A stretch of 37,020 nt of DNA. Source: Hellea sp. (lineage in GTDB: Bacteria > Pseudomonadota > Alphaproteobacteria > Caulobacterales > Maricaulaceae). Where the stretch lies: assembly GCA_020630275.1 (NCBI GenBank), contig JAHDBU010000007.1:1-37020 (forward strand), given 5' to 3'. Positions 20,793-28,632 of this stretch are shown here, piece by piece; within the stretch, counting starts at the first letter, position 1, and the number at the start of each line of letters is the position of its first letter. Made by a program: the position numbers and the translations under genes. The notes under the pieces were generated by a model, which was not told the DNA's origin, made no database searches, and saw only the letters and a program-made list of their open reading frames with translations.

Positions 20793-20832
20793 CTATCCTA
20801 ATTCTTACTAAAACATGACAAAAGAGTCATGT
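20793..20832 (-). promoter_or_regulatory. Inverted repeat overlapping a candidate degP promoter
   Basis: A perfect 7-bp inverted repeat with a 6-bp spacer, ACATGAC-N6-GTCATGT, occupies 20813-20832. On the minus strand its inner edge forms TTGTCA (20821-20816), a 5/6 match to -35. It is followed at 15-18 bp by TAGGAT/GATAGT as a possible -10. It lies about 60 bp before the degP start. It could be an operator for the operon's own regulator. On RNA from the upstream DUF938 gene it could also fold as a weak terminator, since TTTT follows. Confidence 0.4.
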
Positions 20833-20838
20833 AGCCCA

Positions 20839-21438
20839 TTATGCCTTGGAAAAAACCAATAATAGGTTCTCTGCAGGCATTTCGATACGGGCCTCCAGAT
20901 TAAATCCCATATCTGCAAATATATGCTTAACAGAATCTAAGGAACGCACCCCCCACGTCGAATTTCTAAATTGCAACGACTGGTCGAAATCAAGATTGGA
21001 TTGGGCCGTGCTCTCACCTTCAAGGAAGGGACCATATAGGAATAATGACTGACCCGATTGCAGTAATTGTCCCGCACCTTCAGCGAGGCCCAATGCAGCT
21101 TCCCAAGGGGCAATATGAATCATGTTGGCACAGTAGATGGCATTGATATCGCCAATAGTGGCCCACCACTCAAACTCAGTCATGGAAATTGGAATAGATG
21201 GCAGGATTTGTCCCGGACAGGCGCTGCGCCATGCGTCCTGACTCCGACGGGACTTAGCATCAGGATCAGAGGGCTGCCAGATAATGTCAGTACGCTTTTG
21301 ACAAACGGCCACTGCGTGCTCCCCGGTTCCTGAGGCGATTTCCAGTACTTTCGCCTTGGGAACGATACGCTCACTTAAAACATCAGAGATTGGGCCGGAG
21401 TTCCGCCCCGCGCTTGGCGAGTAAAGGCGTTCGCTCAT
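20839..21438 (-). CDS. DUF938 SAM-dependent methyltransferase-like protein
   Basis: A 199-residue soluble protein with a class I methyltransferase fold. The AdoMet-binding motif I reads VLEIASGTGEHAV near residue 31, preceded by the family's SPSAGRNSGPI opening and followed by IIWQPSDPD. These features match the DUF938 family, whose substrate is not established. The gene lies three bases after the PhoQ-like kinase and is probably the last gene of the PepSY/regulator/kinase operon. There is no signal peptide. Family assignment is good; function beyond putative methyl transfer is unknown. Confidence 0.85.
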   Translation of the reverse strand: MSERLYSPSAGRNSGPISDVLSERIVPKAKVLEIASGTGEHAVAVCQKRTDIIWQPSDPDAKSRRSQDAWRSACPGQILPSIPISMTEFEWWATIGDINAIYCANMIHIAPWEAALGLAEGAGQLLQSGQSLFLYGPFLEGESTAQSNLDFDQSLQFRNSTWGVRSLDSVKHIFADMGFNLEARIEMPAENLLLVFSKA

Positions 21439-21441
21439 CTT

Positions 21442-22857
21442 TTAAACGCCCTTTTCAACACGGCCAGGCAAACGCAATGTGACAGCGAGGCCACCAATAC
21501 CCGCCCGTCCTAATGACAATGTACCCTTATAAGCTCGCGCCAAATCATCAACGATCGGCAAACCAAAACCAGTGCCCGGCGTAGTTTCATCAAGACGTGC
21601 ACCACGTTTTAGCGCCTCTTCATATTCGTCCTTCTCAAGCCCGGGGCCGTTATCCTCTACATGAAAGACAATCTGGGTCTCGTCGTCATCAGATGGGAAT
21701 GCGAGAACGCGAATTTTTGACTTTGTCCACTTACTGGCATTGTCCAACAGATTGCCAGCCATCTCATCCAGATCGCGTTTTTCGCCCCGAAACACCAACC
21801 CTTTGGCGATATCAATATCGAAATCAATATCCTTATCCCGATAAATTCGTTCCATAGTTCTAGCAATCGGGATGATAGTGTCTTCTATCGGCGTTATCAC
21901 ACCAATTGCCTGTCCGCGTGCTGCAGCTCTTGCCCTGTGCAAATGATGATCGACTTGTCGCTTCATGGTTTCGGTCTGACGCTTGACAATATCTGACAAG
22001 CCGGATTTTGAAGATTTGGCTTCGTTTTGCAGCACAGCCAAGGGGGTTTTAAGACCGTGGGCTAAATTACTCACATGGGTACGCGCGCGTTCGACAACAT
22101 CTTTGTTGTGATTGATAAGGGTGTTCAACTCATCCGCCAGCGGAGCGATCTCAGACGGATAGGTTCCATCCACCTTTTCTGCCCGCCCTTCTCTAATATC
22201 CGCAACCTTTTGCTGAAGCGTGAATAACGGACGTAGACCATTTCGCACCTGCCAGAAAATCGCGCCGACAACACCGCCGGACACTAATAGCATGAGTAGG
22301 GTGGATATCAGCGTAAAACGTCGAATATCCCGTCTCTGCTCGGCCACGTCAGCGGCCGCTACCATAACGACAGACCGCCCATTCGGCAGGATAACCGGCC
22401 GTGCCAATACTCGGAGCTGCTCACTGTCGGGCCCAGTGGAGGCTGTTCGAAATTCACCCTGACTCTGATTTTCAATGGCCGCCTGCACATTGGGAGGCAG
22501 TTGAATAGACTCACCTGACAAAGAGCGTGACGCCAGTATTGCACTCAGCGTCCCGTCGTCTTGATATTCTCCTATCATCCAATAACGCCCCGAAAGAGAC
22601 CGCTGATAATCGGGATCAATTGGTTCCCGGGTTAAATATATTTCAGGTGCTGCGGATCCGTCACCCGTTTCCGCAGAGGATATCAAAGCCGTAATGGCGT
22701 TTTCCATTGGCTGGTCAAAGATTTTATAGGTAGATGTCCGGTTCAGATAGGACAAGGCTATGGCTGTTAAAGCCAAAACGGGAAGAGTCCACAGAACAGC
22801 ACTCGTCACCAATCGTTTGACGAGTGACGGCGTCGATGTGCTGGTCTTTTCGGCCAA
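21442..22857 (-). CDS. PhoQ-like sensor histidine kinase
   Basis: A 471-residue membrane kinase: TM1 (about 18-38), a periplasmic sensor of about 140 residues, TM2 (about 183-203), HAMP, HisKA with His267 in the PhoQ-type motif NLAHGLKTPLAVL, and HATPase with LLDNASKWTK, DNGPGL and GTGFGLPIV. The HGLKTPL form of the phosphorylation site separates it from the HDLRSPL kinase of the degP operon. The gene starts three bases after the response regulator stop. A PepSY protein in front suggests a periplasmic signal such as cations or peptides; that is inference. The sensor region lacks an obvious PhoQ-like acidic cluster. Confidence 0.92.
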   Translation of the reverse strand: MAEKTSTSTPSLVKRLVTSAVLWTLPVLALTAIALSYLNRTSTYKIFDQPMENAITALISSAETGDGSAAPEIYLTREPIDPDYQRSLSGRYWMIGEYQDDGTLSAILASRSLSGESIQLPPNVQAAIENQSQGEFRTASTGPDSEQLRVLARPVILPNGRSVVMVAAADVAEQRRDIRRFTLISTLLMLLVSGGVVGAIFWQVRNGLRPLFTLQQKVADIREGRAEKVDGTYPSEIAPLADELNTLINHNKDVVERARTHVSNLAHGLKTPLAVLQNEAKSSKSGLSDIVKRQTETMKRQVDHHLHRARAAARGQAIGVITPIEDTIIPIARTMERIYRDKDIDFDIDIAKGLVFRGEKRDLDEMAGNLLDNASKWTKSKIRVLAFPSDDDETQIVFHVEDNGPGLEKDEYEEALKRGARLDETTPGTGFGLPIVDDLARAYKGTLSLGRAGIGGLAVTLRLPGRVEKGV

Positions 22858-22860
22858 GTG

Positions 22861-23541
22861 TTAGGATTTCTTGGACGCGTTTTCCGGATCTATGAGTCGA
22901 TAGCCCAGTCCACGGACAGTTTCGATACGGTTCGTACCGATTTTCCGGCGCAAACGCCCAACAAACACCTCAATTGTGTTGGAATCCCGGTCAAAATCCT
23001 GATCATAAATATGCTCGACCAATTCTGTACGCGAAATCACACGTCCCTTATGCATAGCCATATAGCTAAGCAATCTAAACTCATGAGACGTTAGCTTAAT
23101 CGGCATGCCCTCAACGAAACAACGAGCAGCCCGGTTATCCACTAACAGATCACCGATTTCGATGGAGTCAGTTGTGTGACCAGCAGCTCGGCGCATCAAG
23201 GCCCGCAAGCGGGCCAGAAGCTCTTCGTGGTGGAACGGCTTGGTCAGATAATCGTCGGCCCCGGCATCAAAACCCGAGACCTTCTCGCTCCACTGGTCGC
23301 GGGCGGTCAATATCAATACGGGAAATGTTTTTCCATCAGCGCGCCATTTTTGCAAAACACTAATCCCGTCAATGACCGGCAACCCCAAATCTAGAATAAC
23401 CGCGTCATAGGGTTCAGTATCGCCCATGAAATGTCCGTCTTCACCATTATCGGCGACATCTACCGCATAACCGGTATCTTTTAAGGCTTCTGCCAATTGG
23501 CGTGACAGGTCCGGATCGTCTTCGACTACCAGTATTCGCAT
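22861..23541 (-). CDS. PhoP-like OmpR-family response regulator
   Basis: A 226-residue regulator: receiver domain with Glu7-Asp8-Asp9, phosphoacceptor Asp51 in AVILDLGLPVIDG and the switch Lys in LTKPFHHEEL, then the OmpR winged helix (SHEFRLLSYMAMH, EVFVGRLRRKIG, VRGLGYRL). It resembles PhoP/QseB-type regulators. A GGGG ribosome site is seven bases before the ATG. It is the partner of the kinase starting three bases downstream. An 11-bp-spaced direct repeat upstream of the preceding PepSY gene has the geometry expected for its own binding site. Confidence 0.94.
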   Translation of the reverse strand: MRILVVEDDPDLSRQLAEALKDTGYAVDVADNGEDGHFMGDTEPYDAVILDLGLPVIDGISVLQKWRADGKTFPVLILTARDQWSEKVSGFDAGADDYLTKPFHHEELLARLRALMRRAAGHTTDSIEIGDLLVDNRAARCFVEGMPIKLTSHEFRLLSYMAMHKGRVISRTELVEHIYDQDFDRDSNTIEVFVGRLRRKIGTNRIETVRGLGYRLIDPENASKKS

Positions 23542-23570
23542 GAGCTACCCCGATTCAGTTGTTTTGAGGA

Positions 23571-23945
23571 TTATCGGATACGACCCGATGTCGCGTCAAT
23601 CTTTACCTTAACTTTTTTGGTATTCGGCAAGAGCAAAATAACCGTGTAGGTGTTACCATTGAGGTAAGTGTCGATATACTGAGCACCAGGATAACGGCTC
23701 AGCGCGATAGATTTGGCCTGACGATAGGAAATCTGCTGCTGCGCCCATTGGGGCAAACTCTGACGCTCTTCAGGCATGTAGGACTGAGGCAATTGATAAG
23801 GCTGCGAATACGATAAAGGCGCCTTATCGTGGCCTTTGGCCTTGCCTTTAGCATGAGGCGGCTTGGCCGCAGCTGGCATAGCCATCAAAACGCTCACAGC
23901 GGCTGAGAGTGCGATCGCAGAGATATTTCGTCGAGTTTTCTTCAT
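23571..23945 (-). CDS. Secreted PepSY-domain protein
   Basis: A 124-residue protein with a signal peptide (cleavage near PAAA-KP), a short Lys/His/Gly and Gln/Pro/Tyr-rich linker, and one C-terminal PepSY-like domain (SYRQAKSIALSRYPGAQYIDTYL ... KVKIDATSGRIR). PepSY domains often bind or inhibit periplasmic partners and are commonly encoded beside two-component systems, as here (29 bp before the regulator). The start is uncertain: ATG 23945 and an in-frame TTG at 23957 are both possible, and neither has an ideal ribosome site. An AGGGG instead precedes an ATG-TAA start-stop pair at 23963-23958. I chose the ATG. Confidence 0.82.
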   Translation of the reverse strand: MKKTRRNISAIALSAAVSVLMAMPAAAKPPHAKGKAKGHDKAPLSYSQPYQLPQSYMPEERQSLPQWAQQQISYRQAKSIALSRYPGAQYIDTYLNGNTYTVILLLPNTKKVKVKIDATSGRIR

Positions 23946-23971
23946 TTGCGAATTCAATTACATGAAATCCC

Positions 23972-23989
23972 CTGAATACAATCTGAATA
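23972..23989 (-). promoter_or_regulatory. 11-bp direct repeat, candidate OmpR-family regulator box
   Basis: CTGAATA occurs exactly twice on the + strand (23972-23978 and 23983-23989; TATTCAG on the minus strand), start-to-start 11 bp. Tandem half-sites one helical turn apart are the usual binding geometry of OmpR/PhoB-family dimers. The box lies 27 bp before the PepSY start. A TGTAAT (23962-23957, minus strand) 9 bp downstream could serve as -10. Autoregulation of the PepSY/regulator/kinase operon is the natural reading. Confidence 0.5.
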
Positions 23990-24010
23990 TGGGGTTCAGA
24001 ATTCCCTCAT

Positions 24011-24919
24011 TCACGGTAACAGAATGCCGTCGCGCAATCCCGAGTCATCATCACCGGCTTGACGCGCCGCCCAATCCTTTAGGTCATTGTTTTTTATATC
24101 TTTTATTACGATTTGGGTCGTTACCAATAGATCCCCGCCTTTGATACCTCTCCCCTTTAAACGCAGGGTTTTTCCTGAATTTGTGCCTGCTGGCAGGCTT
24201 AATTGTACGGGTCCGGCCGGCATAGGTATCTTAATCTTGCCGCCCAGAATCGCTTCGCGCAAAGAAATTGGCAAATTCAACCTTAGATTATTACCTTCAC
24301 GTTGGAAATATTTATGCTTACCCACTGATATGTCGATTTTGGCGTCACCAGCAGGTCCTCCATAGGCGCCCGGTTGGCCTTTGCCGCGTAAGCGCAAAGT
24401 CTTACCATCTTCCACGCCTTCAGGAATTTTAAGGCTTAATGTATTTCCTTCAGCGGTTTTAATCTTCTTGGAGCCACCGGTCAAAGCCTCTATGAAGCTG
24501 AGTTTTAGCTTATATCGGACATCAGCTCCTTTTTTAGGCCGGGCATGACCACCGCGATTTCGGTTCATGCCGCCCATATTCATCCCAAAGAGGGATGAGA
24601 ACAGGTCAGCCATATCATCTTGGCCGCCTCCGCGCCCGAATGGATTCTGACCAAAGCCCCCGCCCCCAAAACCACCACCGAATGGGTTTTGTTGCTGACC
24701 GGAGGCGTCAACTTGCCCACTATCATAACGAGCGCGCAGATCCTTGTCCGACAATAGATTATACGCAGCCGTGACTTCTTTGAAGCGTTCTGACGCCTTA
24801 TCATCACCAGGGTTAACGTCAGGATGCAGCTTTTTCGCCAAAGCCCGATAAGCTTTGCGAATTTCAGCCTCCGTCGCCGAACGCTTCACACCCAGTAATT
24901 TATAGGGGTCTTTTGCCAT
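24011..24919 (-). CDS. DnaJ/CbpA class B J-domain co-chaperone
   Basis: A 302-residue Hsp40 that would stimulate the ATPase of DnaK. Order of domains: J-domain (1-67) with His32-Pro33-Asp34, a Gly/Phe-rich linker (about 75-125), then two beta-sandwich substrate-binding domains and a short tail. The CxxCxGxG zinc-finger repeats of class A DnaJ are absent, so it is a CbpA/DnaJ-B type. The linker is strongly enriched in GGGF repeats. It is separated by 65 bp from the PepSY gene, which holds a candidate regulator box, so it is probably a separate unit. Confidence 0.93.
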   Translation of the reverse strand: MAKDPYKLLGVKRSATEAEIRKAYRALAKKLHPDVNPGDDKASERFKEVTAAYNLLSDKDLRARYDSGQVDASGQQQNPFGGGFGGGGFGQNPFGRGGGQDDMADLFSSLFGMNMGGMNRNRGGHARPKKGADVRYKLKLSFIEALTGGSKKIKTAEGNTLSLKIPEGVEDGKTLRLRGKGQPGAYGGPAGDAKIDISVGKHKYFQREGNNLRLNLPISLREAILGGKIKIPMPAGPVQLSLPAGTNSGKTLRLKGRGIKGGDLLVTTQIVIKDIKNNDLKDWAARQAGDDDSGLRDGILLP

Positions 24920-25054
24920 GGACCCTATTTAAGCATCATTTGGCTATTTGCCAGATGAAATTCTGCATTCATTTTTGTCGGCACGCCTGACAAATTTTCG
25001 GATTTACCCATAGGCAAATTTTTGCATATGATGCGAAGAGCGGAGGAGACAACC

Positions 25055-26218
25055 ATGGACCTTTATACGGATACGCACCACGAAATTCAGCGCACAATGC
25101 GCAAGATCATCGAAAAGGACATTAATCCCTATGTAGATGAATGGGAACGAGAGCGAATTTTCCCCGCCCATGAAGTTTTCAAAAAGCTGGGCGATGCTGG
25201 TCTGTTGGGCATTCAAAAACCCGAAAAATATGGCGGCATGGGTCTGGACTATACATATCAATTGGCGGCCGTTGAAGCACTGGGCGATATTAATTGTGCC
25301 GCTATTCCTATGGCCATTGGCGTTCAAACCGATATGGCCACGCCTGCCTTGGCCCGCTATGGCAGCGAGGAATTATGTGAAGAATTTCTACGCCCGGCAA
25401 TCGCTGGCGAAAAAGTTGCTTGTATTGGTGTTTCTGAGCCCAGTGCCGGATCTGATGTAGCTAATATTAAAACAACTGCGAAAAAAAACGGCGATGACTA
25501 CGTTATCAATGGCGGTAAGATGTGGATTACCAATAGCTGGCAGGCGGACTTTATGGTTGCCCTTTGTAACACCAGCGGTGACCACCGCCACGCCAACAAG
25601 AGTCTAATCGTTATCCCAATGGATACACCAGGCGTGGAACGAGCTAAGAAGCTTGAAAAGATAGGAAACCACTCATCGGATACAGGTCAGATTTTCTTTG
25701 ACGACGTGCGGGTCCCACAACGAAACCTGATCGGCCAGGAAGGCGCTGGCTTTATGTATCAAATGCAACAGTTCGAAGAGGAGCGGTTATGGGCCGTTGT
25801 TTCCACCGTTTCCGGCCTGCAAGCCTGTATTGATGACACGATTGAATATACCCGGCAGCGTGAAGTTTTTGGCAAGCCTATTTTAGACAACCAAGTTGTG
25901 CACTACAGATTGGCCGAACTCCAGATCGAGGTAGAGCTCTACCGTGCACTGATGGAAAAATGTGTCCGCCAATATGCCGAAGGCGAAAGCATTACCAAGC
26001 TGGTTTCCATGCTTAAGATCAAGTCAGGGCGTCTGATGCGAGAGGTCACTGATACTTGCCTGCAATATTGGGGCGGGATGGGTTATATGGATGAAACCCT
26101 CATGGCGCGACGTTTCCGAGACGGACGTCTGGCCTCCATCGGTGGCGGTGCGGATGAAGTCATGTTGGGTGTTGTATGCAAAATGCTGGGAACCTTGCCA
26201 GGTAAGAAGAAAAGCTAG
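25055..26218 (+). CDS. Acyl-CoA dehydrogenase
   Basis: A 387-residue flavoprotein that introduces a 2,3-double bond into an acyl-CoA and passes electrons to ETF. The signatures GVSEPSAGSDVA (FAD/substrate segment) and MWITNS are present, and the C-terminal helical domain is complete. The usual catalytic Glu of medium- and short-chain enzymes (YEGT) is replaced by IGGG near residue 362. Glu243 in FEEERLW aligns with the alternative catalytic position used by isovaleryl- and long-chain enzymes, so it is probably active on branched or longer acyl chains. ATG 25055 is chosen because GGAGGAGAC lies directly upstream; the frame is open to 25022. No beta-oxidation partners are adjacent. Confidence 0.93.
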   Translation: MDLYTDTHHEIQRTMRKIIEKDINPYVDEWERERIFPAHEVFKKLGDAGLLGIQKPEKYGGMGLDYTYQLAAVEALGDINCAAIPMAIGVQTDMATPALARYGSEELCEEFLRPAIAGEKVACIGVSEPSAGSDVANIKTTAKKNGDDYVINGGKMWITNSWQADFMVALCNTSGDHRHANKSLIVIPMDTPGVERAKKLEKIGNHSSDTGQIFFDDVRVPQRNLIGQEGAGFMYQMQQFEEERLWAVVSTVSGLQACIDDTIEYTRQREVFGKPILDNQVVHYRLAELQIEVELYRALMEKCVRQYAEGESITKLVSMLKIKSGRLMREVTDTCLQYWGGMGYMDETLMARRFRDGRLASIGGGADEVMLGVVCKMLGTLPGKKKS

Positions 26219-26222
26219 CGCG

Positions 26223-27086
26223 CTATCCGCCAAGCCCAGCAATCAGCTTATTCAATCTGGCGGCATTTGCGCCCAGATCAGAACCACCCACACGGCTTAC
26301 GGAACGCATATCAACCAGCGAGCCTCCATTTTTGGAGGGCTGGATTCGAATAATAACGTCGTCCTTGAAGCCATACCAAAAAGTCGTATCAGTCGCCTCA
26401 ATAATACCGCCCGAGGTGTCCAAGGTAACGACGTCCCAGCCCAAAGACTTCACGAGGGCCTCGGCCTCTTTAAAAATCTCGTCCGGCGTTTCTGACCGTC
26501 TAACGGGTCTGATCTCGGGATAGTGTTTGGACTGTAGAACAGAAATCAGAGTGCCCCCTTCTTTGTCTTTTTTCTCAAGATATTCGAGCGTGTTAACGCG
26601 CTCTACCTTGTTCCGGGCACTTATAATCGCGTCTGTATAGGCGGGTGGATTCTCGGGGTCCGTTGTAATGTCATGGATAAATGGAAGATTGCTGACTGTG
26701 TTGCGCACATTGTTCAACTTAAACAAGCCAAACACTGGAATAAAGAGGGCGATCAAGGAAACAATTAAGCCTTTACGGGGCTGAACGAACCAGCTCAGCA
26801 ATACAGACAGCACACTTATTATCATCCCCAGCATCAAGACTTTCGGCCCCACATTTCTTGAAAGGGTACCGAGTGACGTTCCTAAGTCTAAAACTCCAAA
26901 ACGATACCCAAGTGCGGCAATGATGAAAATCAACGGACCGATAATGGCAAAAGCAATAGCCAATTTTCGCACCCATCTCCGTAGCCTCTGGCGTTTCCCT
27001 AAAGGCGTCACATCTCTTATAGTGACGTCAGTAATCTCTCCTTCTTCAAGAATTTCGACCTCGGGATTTCCATTGCCAGATACCAT
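26223..27086 (-). CDS. DUF1499 membrane protein
   Basis: A 287-residue protein with an acidic N-terminal cytoplasmic tail and three hydrophobic segments at about 42-64, 80-101 and 106-124. The C-terminal soluble domain (150-287) matches the DUF1499 pattern (NPPAYTD, FKEAEALVKSLGW, EATDTTFWYGFKDDVIIRI, DMRSVSRVGGSDLGANAARL). The family's role is not established. An AGAGG site lies nine bases before the ATG. The gene follows the two-TM protein by 18 bp and is the last member of the leftward pdxH operon. It converges on the acyl-CoA dehydrogenase with a 4-bp gap. Confidence 0.87.
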   Translation of the reverse strand: MVSGNGNPEVEILEEGEITDVTIRDVTPLGKRQRLRRWVRKLAIAFAIIGPLIFIIAALGYRFGVLDLGTSLGTLSRNVGPKVLMLGMIISVLSVLLSWFVQPRKGLIVSLIALFIPVFGLFKLNNVRNTVSNLPFIHDITTDPENPPAYTDAIISARNKVERVNTLEYLEKKDKEGGTLISVLQSKHYPEIRPVRRSETPDEIFKEAEALVKSLGWDVVTLDTSGGIIEATDTTFWYGFKDDVIIRIQPSKNGGSLVDMRSVSRVGGSDLGANAARLNKLIAGLGG

Positions 27087-27104
27087 GGTTCGAGACCTCT
27101 GTTT

Positions 27105-27527
27105 TTATTGAGAAATATAAAGAATAATAATGACGACCGCGGCGGCAATCAAAACATTGGGAATGGTCAGAAAACCCTGCCCTTCGCGTTCGCCCCAATC
27201 TGCTATTCTGTGCCGGTTTTTATCGGCAACATCTTTGCGTCGTGTAGCCTTATCTTCGCGTTGATCTTCGAGCCTGTTCTGCAAACGGCGCTTCGCCTCT
27301 CGCGCTGCGGCCTGCTGCATGCCTTTCTTAAACGAGACGTTTTGACGAGGTTCTGAGGATTGGGCTGAGGATGAATTTTGGGCATCTCCCCAAGGACTAA
27401 TGGAACCGCCATCTTGCCTGTTAGGTTGGTAGGACCGCGCACCCTTTTTGAGTGTCTTTTCCCCGGCGGCGCTCAGCACGTTCAAGACAATGATAATAAT
27501 GAAAATTGTAACGAAAGCTCCGCCCAT
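27105..27527 (-). CDS. Two-TM protein with charged middle, unknown function
   Basis: I do not recognise this 140-residue protein. One hydrophobic helix opens it (residues 4-20) and one closes it (122-138). Between them lie about 100 polar residues with a highly charged, Arg/Lys/Glu/Asp-rich stretch (75-112) that should form a long helix or coiled coil. Both ends therefore sit in the membrane with the charged middle exposed on one face. An AGGGAA site lies about seven bases before the ATG. It is 24 bp downstream of pdxH and 18 bp upstream of the DUF1499 gene, all on the same strand. Confidence 0.75.
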   Translation of the reverse strand: MGGAFVTIFIIIIVLNVLSAAGEKTLKKGARSYQPNRQDGGSISPWGDAQNSSSAQSSEPRQNVSFKKGMQQAAAREAKRRLQNRLEDQREDKATRRKDVADKNRHRIADWGEREGQGFLTIPNVLIAAAVVIIILYISQ

Positions 27528-27551
27528 ATATGTTCCCTATAACAGAAAGCT

Positions 27552-28229
27552 TCAAGGAAAAAGCCTTGATTTACCCCAGCTCCCGTCTTCTGAAGAAAAT
27601 ACAATCCGATCGTGTAGTCGGAAAGGACGATCCCGCCAAAATTCTATCGTGTGAGGAACCACACGCCAACCACCCCAATGGGGAGGCCTGGTAATATCCT
27701 GTCCTTCAAATCGCGCTTCCAATTCCTTGATCCGATTTTCAAAATACGCCCGGCTTTCCAACGGTCTGGATTGCTCTGATGCAGCGGCACCAATTTGTGA
27801 TAACCGGGCCCGGCTGGCAAAATAGGCATCTGCCTCCTGATCACTGACGGGTTCGACCCTGCCCCGAACACGTACCTGACGCCGGAGTGATTTCCAGTGA
27901 AAACACAAGGCCGCCTTAGCGTTCGTCCGAAGCTGTTGGCCTTTGGCGCTTTGGCCATTGGTATAAAAGACAAACCCCTGCTCATCCATATTTTTGAGCA
28001 GGACGATGCGAACGTCGGGCAGACCTGTTTCATCCACAGTGGCCAGAGACATGGCATTGGAGTCGTTCATTTCCAGATGTCGCGCTTCGGCCATCCAATC
28101 GCGGAACAGCTCAATAGGGTCGTTCCGATGCTCAATAGGCTCGGCATTTTTCTCGGCCTGAATTCGATAAACCTCATCCTCGGTATAATCCTTGCGACCC
28201 GGAGTCGGCGGTATGGCGGACTTACTCAT
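27552..28229 (-). CDS. pdxH: Pyridoxamine 5'-phosphate oxidase
   Basis: A 225-residue FMN enzyme that oxidises pyridoxamine or pyridoxine 5'-phosphate to pyridoxal 5'-phosphate, the last step of vitamin B6 synthesis and salvage. Family landmarks in order: [53 protein letters not shown] and [16 protein letters not shown], and [13 protein letters not shown] with the C-terminal WGKSRLFP. Length is normal. It heads a leftward operon. A CtrA-like box lies upstream over the -35 position of a GATAAT -10. Confidence 0.96.
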   Translation of the reverse strand: MSKSAIPPTPGRKDYTEDEVYRIQAEKNAEPIEHRNDPIELFRDWMAEARHLEMNDSNAMSLATVDETGLPDVRIVLLKNMDEQGFVFYTNGQSAKGQQLRTNAKAALCFHWKSLRRQVRVRGRVEPVSDQEADAYFASRARLSQIGAAASEQSRPLESRAYFENRIKELEARFEGQDITRPPHWGGWRVVPHTIEFWRDRPFRLHDRIVFSSEDGSWGKSRLFP

Positions 28230-28239
28230 ATTTTATCTC

Positions 28240-28270
28240 ATTATCTCTCTATTATCGGAGCGTTAACCAT
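28240..28270 (-). promoter_or_regulatory. Candidate CtrA box and promoter for pdxH
   Basis: TTAACCAT lies at 28263-28270 on the + strand and extends upstream as TTAT-N7-TTAA (28252-28266), one base from the CtrA consensus. Read on the minus strand, GGTTAA (28268-28263) is 17 bp before GATAAT (28245-28240), so the box would cover the -35 element of a promoter firing toward pdxH with a very short leader. The divergent J-domain gene could be affected too. Confidence 0.4.
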
Positions 28271-28360
28271 GTTTGTCAGTAGCCTGTTAACTTTGTTACG
28301 CTTCAAAGGATTTCGATAAAGCTATTTGCAATCGAATTAAAGCTTTTAGGGGAGAATAAA

Positions 28361-28576
28361 GTGACACGCCAGGACGCACTCATGACTTTAGGGCTCAACA
28401 TGGCAGCCCGTGAAGCCGAAATCCGTGACGCCTGGCGCAAAAAGGCCAAATTTTTCCACCCCGACAGCCCTTATGGAAATGTACAAGCGTTCATGCAGGC
28501 AAAGTCTGCATATGAAACCTTGATCCCGCCTGCCCCGAAAGCGTTTCGTGTACAAGCGGGATCCAGAGCCTTTTAA
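28361..28576 (+). CDS. J-domain-only mini protein
   Basis: A 71-residue protein that is essentially one J-domain: helix I (DALMTLGL), a basic helix II (EAEIRDAWRKKAKFF), the diagnostic His33-Pro34-Asp35, and helix III (AFMQAKSAYETL), then a dozen residues. It should be able to stimulate a DnaK-type ATPase but has no client-binding region. A GTG start is supported by AGGGGAG six bases upstream. The usual J-domain tyrosine in helix I and the canonical QRR in helix II are not preserved. It is divergent from pdxH and 56 bp before aroC. I take it as a real, complete gene, not a fragment, because start and stop signals are good. Confidence 0.8.
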   Translation: MTRQDALMTLGLNMAAREAEIRDAWRKKAKFFHPDSPYGNVQAFMQAKSAYETLIPPAPKAFRVQAGSRAF

Positions 28577-28632
28577 CCAGCGCAATTTAAAAAGAACTGG
28601 TATCCTCAATGGCGTCCGTATAGAACGCCCCG

